DNA of 6,552 nucleotides, taken from NCBI GenBank assembly GCA_025960445.1, contig JAICIT010000147.1, forward strand, positions 1 through 6,552, in the 5' to 3' direction. A program made the translations under genes and the position numbers. Source of the DNA: Bradyrhizobium sp. GTDB lineage: Bacteria > Pseudomonadota > Alphaproteobacteria > Rhizobiales > Xanthobacteraceae. Below the pieces are notes generated by a model that was not told the DNA's origin, did no database searches, and saw nothing but the letters and a program-made list of their open reading frames with translations. Position 1 is the stretch's first letter, and every line of letters begins with the position of its first letter. Positions 5,871-6,552 of this stretch are shown here, piece by piece.

Positions 5871-6552
5871 GTGAAGCCTGAAATGCTCCGTGAGCTCAAT
5901 GTCGAGCGTGCCGCGCGCCGGCCGGCGATCGTGGTTACGGACGTCAACGACGGCGAGCAGCGGCTGGTCAAGGCTGCCGACATCCCCGCCGACCCGCTGT
6001 GCGCCGAACTCGCAAAGCAGTTACGCATGGGCAAGAGCGGGATGATCGAGGCCGGCGGCAAGAAACTGTTTCTCAACGTCCATGCTCCGACCGCGAAGCT
6101 TGTGATGGTGGGCGCCGTTCATATCAGCCAGGCGCTGGCGCCGCTGGCGCGCTCGCTCGATTACGATGTGACCGTGGTTGATCCGCGGACGGCCTTTGCG
6201 AGCCCGGAGCGGTTTCCTGACGTGCCGCTGGTTGCCGAATGGCCGGATGTGGCGCTGCCGCCGCTCAATATCGATCACTACACGGCTTTCGTGGCTCTGA
6301 CCCACGATCCGAAAATTGACGATCCGGCATTGCTGCACGCGTTCCAGCGCGACTGCTTCTATATCGGGGCGCTGGGCTCGAAGAAGACCCACGCCAGGCG
6401 CGCCGAGCGCCTGAAGGCGCAGGGCGCAAAAGAGTCGGACGTCGCGCGTATTCACGCGCCGATCGGATTGCCGATCGGTGCAGTCTCGCCCTCCGAGATC
6501 GCGGTCGCCATCATGGCCGAGATCACCGCGCAGTTGCGGCTCCCGAAAGAAA
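5871..6552 (+). CDS. coxF: XdhC/CoxF-family protein, Rossmann domain, 3' end outside window
   Basis: An open frame of 227 codons reaching the right edge. From the GTG at 5871 (or the ATG at 5883) it encodes a linker region with GKSGM and GGKKLFLNVHAP, at about 54-73. This is followed by the XdhC Rossmann-like domain: VGAVHISQAL at 80-89, D104 at the end of the second strand, LTHDP at 143-147, YIGALGSKKTHARR at 164-177, and IHAPIGLPIGAVSPSEIAVAI at 194-214. It complements the preceding 107-residue protein, and together they make one full XdhC/CoxF. It probably works in molybdenum cofactor handling for the CoxSM-containing enzyme. There is no clear ribosome binding site, so translation is likely coupled to the upstream gene across the 2-base gap. 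The domain looks nearly complete, so few residues should be missing. Confidence 0.85.
   Translation, partial: MKPEMLRELNVERAARRPAIVVTDVNDGEQRLVKAADIPADPLCAELAKQLRMGKSGMIEAGGKKLFLNVHAPTAKLVMVGAVHISQALAPLARSLDYDVTVVDPRTAFASPERFPDVPLVAEWPDVALPPLNIDHYTAFVALTHDPKIDDPALLHAFQRDCFYIGALGSKKTHARRAERLKAQGAKESDVARIHAPIGLPIGAVSPSEIAVAIMAEITAQLRLPKE

Overview
The window looks like alphaproteobacterial DNA, most likely Hyphomicrobiales and close to Bradyrhizobium, Afipia (Oligotropha) or Rhodopseudomonas. This rests on the GC-rich codon use, the style of the encoded Cox proteins, and a short palindromic intergenic element of the kind common in those genomes. The placement is inference from pattern recognition; no marker gene is present.

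Layout. At the left edge a small membrane protein gene (bases 2-418, +) runs in from outside and meets, tail to tail, a gene for a 3-oxoadipate enol-lactonase-like alpha/beta hydrolase (429-1211, -). A divergent intergenic region of 200 bases follows. The rest of the window is a plus-strand gene run for a molybdenum hydroxylase of the carbon monoxide dehydrogenase (Cox) or xanthine dehydrogenase superfamily. In order it holds a short CoxG (1412-1858), the iron-sulfur subunit CoxS (2005-2490), the FAD subunit CoxM (2524-3330), the AAA+ chaperone CoxD (3368-4276), the VWA protein CoxE (4346-5533), an XdhC/CoxF N-terminal-domain protein (5545-5868) and an XdhC/CoxF Rossmann-domain protein (5871 to the right edge, incomplete).

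How the genes fit together. CoxS and CoxM are the two electron-transfer subunits of a three-subunit enzyme, carrying two [2Fe-2S] clusters and FAD. CoxD, CoxE and the two XdhC halves are maturation factors that build or insert the molybdenum cofactor. CoxG in studied systems links the enzyme to the membrane and respiratory chain.

The most striking point is that the catalytic molybdenum subunit, CoxL, is missing. CoxS and CoxM are separated by only 33 bases, where related clusters have coxL, and a gene of about 2.3 kb fits nowhere in the window. Either CoxL lies downstream of base 6552 or elsewhere in the genome, or the locus has lost it. Without CoxL the substrate cannot be assigned, so 'Cox' here names the protein family and does not show that CO is oxidised.

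Smaller points are an XdhC protein split into two cistrons, a CoxG without its usual C-terminal tail, a palindromic element between coxD and coxE, a hairpin spanning two convergent stop codons, and a tiny antisense reading frame with a consensus ribosome binding site between coxG and coxS. No gene-free stretch exceeds 200 bases. I saw no RNA genes, insertion sequences or CRISPR array.
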